From NCBI GenBank assembly GCA_964555675.1, contig CAZKTU010000031.1:1-42891 (forward strand): a DNA stretch of 42,891 nt, given 5' to 3'. Numbering within the stretch: the first letter of the stretch is position 1; each line of letters begins with the position of its first letter. The stretch is from CAIWXH01 sp964555675. Lineage in GTDB: Bacteria > Chloroflexota > Chloroflexia > Chloroflexales > Chloroflexaceae. Position numbers and translations under genes: made by a program. Positions 40,401 to 42,891 of the stretch are shown here, one piece after another. Under the pieces are notes generated by a model that ran no database searches, had not been told where the DNA came from, and saw only the letters and a program-made list of their open reading frames with translations.

Positions 40401-40610
40401 GGCGCCGCTGTCGTTGCGCAGCGCGAGGGGGGCCTCGACGTTCTCGCCCAGGGCGACCGTCGCCTCGACGGCCTCGGGGGCGCTGCTGAGCATGGGCGCG
40501 GCAATTTGCGCCCGGGCTGGGGATGCCGGCGGAACGATCACGGACAGCAAGACTGCCAGAGCCAGGGTCAGGCTCGCGGCTGATTGGGTAGGAGCGCGCA
40601 TGGCTCGCAT
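37497..40610 (-). CDS. Secreted subtilisin-like serine protease (S8)
   Basis: Extracellular protease of 1037 aa. A signal peptide (about 11-35, ending SPARAQ) and an inhibitor-I9-like propeptide (about 130-225; EFIVMLDDQADLSAAYM) come first. The catalytic triad is D275 (ANIDSGVRFDHP), H319 (NHGTHTMG) and S496 (GTSMATPHVAG), with oxyanion Asn in NSWTGGQN. A carboxypeptidase-regulatory-like beta domain (about 645-715; SGKVTRADGGAPIQATI) and further beta domains follow to the C-terminus. It starts at ATG 40610 with AAGGG upstream; a second ATG lies three codons on. It is transcribed from a TTGACA promoter at 40688. Confidence 0.95.
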   Translation of the reverse strand: MRAMRAPTQSAASLTLALAVLLSVIVPPASPARAQIAAPMLSSAPEAVEATVALGENVEAPLALRNDSGAPVTPRLFEAVIPGSLPTGADNPGGRLTRPVQIARQLAGPDAAPLIDPQIAATQAADPAGEAEFIVMLDDQADLSAAYMIDNWVERGQYVYTTLHSYAEASQHGLRATLDARGLSYTPLWIVNALAVRGTAADVAAIAAQGSVSELWASKVASLEAPPEARPAQTSPAACAAGADNACWNIARIGASRVWSDFGVRGEGITVANIDSGVRFDHPALLTQYRGNTSGTVRHDYNWFDAYAGQPAPVDSGNHGTHTMGTMVARGFAVTQPAVGVAPGARWIAVRACSARDCSEVDLIRAAQWLLAPTDLQGNNPRPDLRPHVVNNSWTGGQNANWYTGYVAAWRAAGIYPVFAAGNAGNLIGCSTIQSPGDYAQVTAVGATDNSDRLTSFSSIGPSLDGRMKPDLTAPGQGIYSTLADQRAYGSNSGTSMATPHVAGSVALLWSANPSLIGDYEATYAALTGTATPSIGDSRYMGPSHSACRPDSSPNNIYGYGRLDTYSAVAQATVDVPWLRLPGGPLGAIAPASSANLNLSLDARMVPGPGVYQARVLVHGSDLSRPPAVVLVTMRVTSDARLAVVSGKVTRADGGAPIQATIQVTGGPSITADAEGRYSLVLPPAASAYELRATARNHVAASRTITLTAGASVTANFALAADQPRLAADTTPQPVELAFGERTTVLLPVGNQGTQPLSYTVNLPHEHYGVWRSDEADGPAPTWSDPPANAVVVPLTDDGATGIIPIGFRFPYYHRSYEQFAISANGVIALAPLPAGELSFAKTCLPFTETPGPAIAPLRVDLDPGAPGARVSYANLPEGLLVSWEQVPLYSDPSRRLSFQALLMPDGRISLRYKSVGPLADSESASAGIQHNLSELQSLGCKEGLLVDDGLTIELRPQVPGTMWLTLEKADGSIAPNAQVGVPVTVQWISARPFEQRFSGVVELLSNDPSLPRARFTVRLRTSAAPHTLYVSQLSTR

Positions 40611-40664
40611 GGCCCTTCGCTGTGGCGCTGTCCATAGGTGAGCGTACTACAGCCCACCCATGGA

Positions 40665-40693
40665 AGCGTACCAGGACACGCCACGCCTGTCAA
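40665..40693 (-). promoter_or_regulatory. Promoter of the S8 protease gene
   Basis: Minus-strand TTGACA (40688-40693), 17 bases, TACGCT (40665-40670) preceded by TGG (extended -10). Predicted start near 40658, about 48 bases of leader. Confidence 0.65.
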
Positions 40694-40764
40694 CGTCTCC
40701 CCCGCAACCGTTGTGGCCAGGTTATCCTATGCTATGCAGATGAATGAGGTATGAATAGGGGGGC

Positions 40765-40788
40765 TGCCGCACGTTTGGCTTGCGAACA
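40765..40788 (-). repeat. 3'-end hairpin repeat, degenerate copy 3
   Basis: Matches the 24-base core of 31827-31850 at 20 of 24 positions; the stem is shortened. It abuts the stop codon of the patatin gene (40789), the same position relative to a minus-strand gene as the other two copies. Confidence 0.6.
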
Positions 40789-42015
40789 TCACGCGGTGGC
40801 GCGGGCGTCCTCGAGGCGAGTGAGCAGCCGCTCGAGCTCGGCCAGGGTATGGGCGAGGCCGGCGGGCGCGCTGTGCAGCGAGCCGTCCGAGGCGAGGGCG
40901 GCGCGCATCGCTTTGACATCATCGCCGGCAGCGTTGAGGTTGCGCAAGTCGTGCGTGATGCGCCGGTTGCTGATCGGGACGCCATGGCGGGCCATCATGC
41001 TACTGTAGTAGGGGTAGTGTTCGTTCAGGTGGCCGGCGACCGTCTCGTAGCCGTGGCGCGCGATGGTCATGCGGGTCCGATAGCGCATCGTATTGTCCGA
41101 GAACATTACATGATCGTTACGCGTCGGCTCGATCAGGATGATGTCGACCTCGGGGTGGCGGCGGCGGACCTGCTTGATATGGTAGTGCAGCCCGGCGTGG
41201 ATGAAGGTGCGGAAGACCTGGTTGCCAATGCGCTGCACCCCCTCGTCGCCGATGCCGCGCCCGGGGGCGTGGCCGCCATTGTCGAAGGGCACCATGGGGT
41301 TGATGCAGACGATCAGCTCGGCGCCGGCCTCGATCGCCACGTCGAGGCTGGCCGTGCCGCGGATGCCCCCGTCGATATAGTCGCGTGCGCCGATGCGCAC
41401 CGGGCGATAGAAGAGGGGAATCGCCGCCGAGGCGCAGACGGCCAGCGAGATCGGTACTTCGTTCAGGGGGGGTTTGCCGAAGACGGCCCGCTCGCCGCTA
41501 TCGAGGTCGGTGGCCACGATCGCCAGCTCGTGGGGCAAGTCGGCGAACCTGTTGCTGCGACCCGGCATGGACAGGGCCGAGCGCAGGTAGCCCTCGAGGC
41601 CCGAGGTATCATACAGGCCTGTGGGCAGCCCGACGGCCAGAGTCTCGACCAGGTCGAGCAGCGAGACGGCGCTCCACTCGTTGAGCAGGCGGCGGGCGGC
41701 GTCGACCAGAGCGGCGGGCAGGCGCTGGGTGCGCCCCAGCAGGTCGGGCAGGTTCAGGGCGAAGAGGTGGTGCGGCTCGAGCTGGTCGATGCCGAGGATG
41801 GCGCTGTCGAGCACCGAGAGCAGGGTGCGCGGCGAGATATTGTTGGCCAGGCAGGCTGCGACAAGGCCACCCGCGCTGGTGCCGACGTAGATGTCGAACT
41901 CGTTGACCGAGAGCTGCTCGAGCAGCTGGTCGATTGCGCAGAGGGCCCCGATCTCATAGGCTGCTCCGGCGACGCCGCCGCCAGCCAGCACAAGGGCGGT
42001 CTTGCTACGCTGCAT
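40789..42015 (-). CDS. Patatin-like phospholipase
   Basis: Acyl hydrolase with a Ser-Asp dyad. The 408-aa protein has the oxyanion glycine motif LVLAGGGVAGAAYEIGAL (9-26), the nucleophile S47 in GTSAGG, and D215 in DGGIRG. There is no signal peptide, so it should act in the cytoplasm. It is 71 bases downstream of phaR on the same strand and likely cotranscribed; patatin-like proteins have been linked to PHA granules in other bacteria, but a role in membrane-lipid turnover is equally possible. The C-terminal 120 residues match no domain I know. Confidence 0.93.
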   Translation of the reverse strand: MQRSKTALVLAGGGVAGAAYEIGALCAIDQLLEQLSVNEFDIYVGTSAGGLVAACLANNISPRTLLSVLDSAILGIDQLEPHHLFALNLPDLLGRTQRLPAALVDAARRLLNEWSAVSLLDLVETLAVGLPTGLYDTSGLEGYLRSALSMPGRSNRFADLPHELAIVATDLDSGERAVFGKPPLNEVPISLAVCASAAIPLFYRPVRIGARDYIDGGIRGTASLDVAIEAGAELIVCINPMVPFDNGGHAPGRGIGDEGVQRIGNQVFRTFIHAGLHYHIKQVRRRHPEVDIILIEPTRNDHVMFSDNTMRYRTRMTIARHGYETVAGHLNEHYPYYSSMMARHGVPISNRRITHDLRNLNAAGDDVKAMRAALASDGSLHSAPAGLAHTLAELERLLTRLEDARATA

Positions 42016-42086
42016 AGCGGCCCTATCTACAGGTTGGGGCCAGTCAGGAGGGGGCAGGCAGCCCCCCGTCCGCCCGACCCTGGTGG

Positions 42087-42623
42087 CTACGGTTTTTGCT
42101 GTTTGAGCAGCTGCTCGACGATCTGAGAGAGGGCATCGACCTGCGAGTGGAGCTTGACCACGTCGTTACGGCTGGGCACCTCGGCGGCGCCGACCACAAG
42201 CTCTTGGGCGGGGCTTGGCCCAAAGTCGCTATTGACGAGCAGATCGCGCCAGCGGGCGCTCTCTTCGGGGGCCACGGCGCCAGTCGCCACGAGGTGATCG
42301 ATGCGCCGGTCGATCTCGGCGTTGATCACCTCGTGGCCGCCGAGGGAGGCGACGAGTGTGCGCCGCAGATTCGAGAGCGTGTCGCCCCCGATCTGGATCA
42401 GGCCGGTCAAGAGCTGGGTGGGCAACTGGGGGCCGCTGCGGCCGCGCGCCGTCAGCACCACCTGGGCCAGAATGCTTGACGTAATATCATCGCCAGTCTC
42501 GTTATCGAGAATCTGCACCGGCTCGCCCTCTTGGACCAGGCGTGCAATCCCCTCGAGGGTGATGTACTGCTTCTGGTTCGTGTGGTAGAGCTTCCGGTTG
42601 GCGTACTTTTTGATGATATGCAT
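42087..42623 (-). CDS. phaR: Polyhydroxyalkanoate synthesis regulator PhaR
   Basis: DNA-binding repressor that also binds PHB and controls phasin genes. The 178-aa protein begins with the PHB/PHA accumulation regulator DNA-binding domain (KKYANRKLYHTNQKQYITLE, then IARLVQEGEPVQILDNETGDDI), followed by a PHB-binding-like helical region (about 55-110) and a C-terminal coiled coil (VDALSQIVEQLLKQQKP). CTAGGGCC precedes the ATG. The TGT-TATAAT promoter overlaps a palindrome at 42662-42672, a likely autoregulatory site. Its neighbour is a phasin-like gene. Confidence 0.93.
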   Translation of the reverse strand: MHIIKKYANRKLYHTNQKQYITLEGIARLVQEGEPVQILDNETGDDITSSILAQVVLTARGRSGPQLPTQLLTGLIQIGGDTLSNLRRTLVASLGGHEVINAEIDRRIDHLVATGAVAPEESARWRDLLVNSDFGPSPAQELVVGAAEVPSRNDVVKLHSQVDALSQIVEQLLKQQKP

Positions 42624-42655
42624 AGGCCCTAGATCTCTCGTCGCGGCGTGTGGCC

Positions 42656-42672
42656 ATTATAACACGCCGTGT
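42656..42672 (-). promoter_or_regulatory. phaR promoter and operator-like palindrome
   Basis: Minus-strand TGT-TATAAT (TATAAT 42656-42661). Directly upstream, ACACGGCGTGT (42662-42672) is an odd-centred palindrome that a PhaR dimer could bind to repress its own gene. Confidence 0.55.
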
Positions 42673-42697
42673 CAAAATGGGCCTCGCGAATAACAAA

Positions 42698-42729
42698 CGC
42701 GCCGGGCCGGAACGATCCGACCCGGCGCG
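42698..42729 (-). terminator. Intrinsic terminator of the phasin-like gene
   Basis: Stem CGCGCCGGG/CCCGGCGCG (42698-42706, 42721-42729), continued after one mismatch by CGGA/TCCG, then TTTGTTATT on the minus strand. It lies 19 bases past the stop at 42748 and separates this gene from phaR. Confidence 0.85.
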
Positions 42730-42747
42730 CGCTGCCGACTGAGGCAG

Positions 42748-42891
42748 CTACTCCTCGGTCTTGGCCTCGACCCTGGCAGTGCGGGGCTTGCCGACCGGCT
42801 CGCCGGTGCGGCGCAGCTCCTCGACGCGGGCGGCCAGCTGGGCGATCTTGGCGCTCAGCTCGTCGATGTCGCGCTTCGAGGGGATGTTCAT
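42748..42891 (-). CDS. C-terminal part of a phasin-like protein (cut by window end)
   Basis: Only 47 residues are visible, starting NIPSKRDIDELSAKIAQLAA and ending in a charged TARVEAKTEE tail. The SKRDIDEL...L-x2-R-V coiled-coil pattern is the typical C-terminal end of phasin / PHA-granule-associated proteins (PhaI/PhaF type). A Met codon lies exactly at the edge, but the gene most likely continues beyond the window. The neighbouring phaR supports the call. Confidence 0.55.
   Translation of the reverse strand: MNIPSKRDIDELSAKIAQLAARVEELRRTGEPVGKPRTARVEAKTEE

Noticed and set aside
42662..42676. TTGACA 8 bases before the phaR TATAAT
   Set aside because: Spacing is far too short for a -35; the TGT extended -10 explains the promoter, and the overlap with the palindrome is a better reading.

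Overview
The window is about 43 kb of very GC-rich bacterial chromosome with tightly packed genes. The protein repertoire (DUF4139 protein, lipoproteins with Pro/Thr/Ala-rich stalks, a zinc-ribbon Ser/Thr kinase, SbtA/SbtB, PhaR with a phasin-like tail, CaiB/BaiF CoA-transferase) and the promoter style (TGN-TATAnT-type -10 boxes, several genes with no Shine-Dalgarno) suggest a Chloroflexota bacterium, probably class Chloroflexia. This placement is inference from gene content; no rRNA or other marker is present. I found no tRNA or rRNA genes, CRISPR arrays, insertion sequences or prophage.

Layout. 1-3.6 kb (minus): dgt and dnaG, overlapping by one base, with a possible 14-codon leader ORF before dgt, then a 92-aa orphan. 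3.63-4.10 kb: the only gene-free stretch over 300 bases; it holds a plus-strand -10 box, several hairpins and a strong plus-strand terminator, so a small RNA is possible. 4.1-8.1 kb: small membrane proteins around a NarL/LiaR-type two-component pair. 8.1-12.9 kb (minus): a polytopic membrane protein, a DUF4139 protein and an unknown gene. 13.0-15.9 kb (plus): an orphan amino-acid-binding lipoprotein followed by a membrane Ser/Thr kinase with a zinc ribbon. 16.0-17.9 kb (minus): a lipoprotein serine hydrolase and clpS. 18.0-19.6 kb (plus): a 61-aa ORF, an intrinsic terminator lying just before the next gene, then sbtA-sbtB (bicarbonate uptake and its PII-like partner).

19.6-31.8 kb (plus) is the centre of interest: a GntR/UTRA repressor gene with a DasR/NagR-like palindrome on its promoter, followed by nagZ-like GH3, a sugar ABC importer (binding protein and two permeases, no ATPase), a Gfo/Idh oxidoreductase, anmK, murQ, a BadF-type amino-sugar kinase, nagA and a tandem GNAT protein. 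Together they would import peptidoglycan-derived amino sugars, cleave GlcNAc-(anhydro)MurNAc, phosphorylate both halves, convert MurNAc-6P to GlcNAc-6P and deacetylate it to GlcN-6P. NagB, the ABC ATPase and an amidase are not in the window.

31.8-42.9 kb: a YvcK/CofD-like protein (minus), a secreted unknown and a GT4 glycosyltransferase (minus), a family III CoA-transferase (plus), a kinase-fold protein (minus), a secreted subtilase (minus), a patatin (minus), phaR (minus) and the 3' end of a phasin-like gene (minus). Short palindromic repeats sit at the 3' ends of several minus-strand genes.
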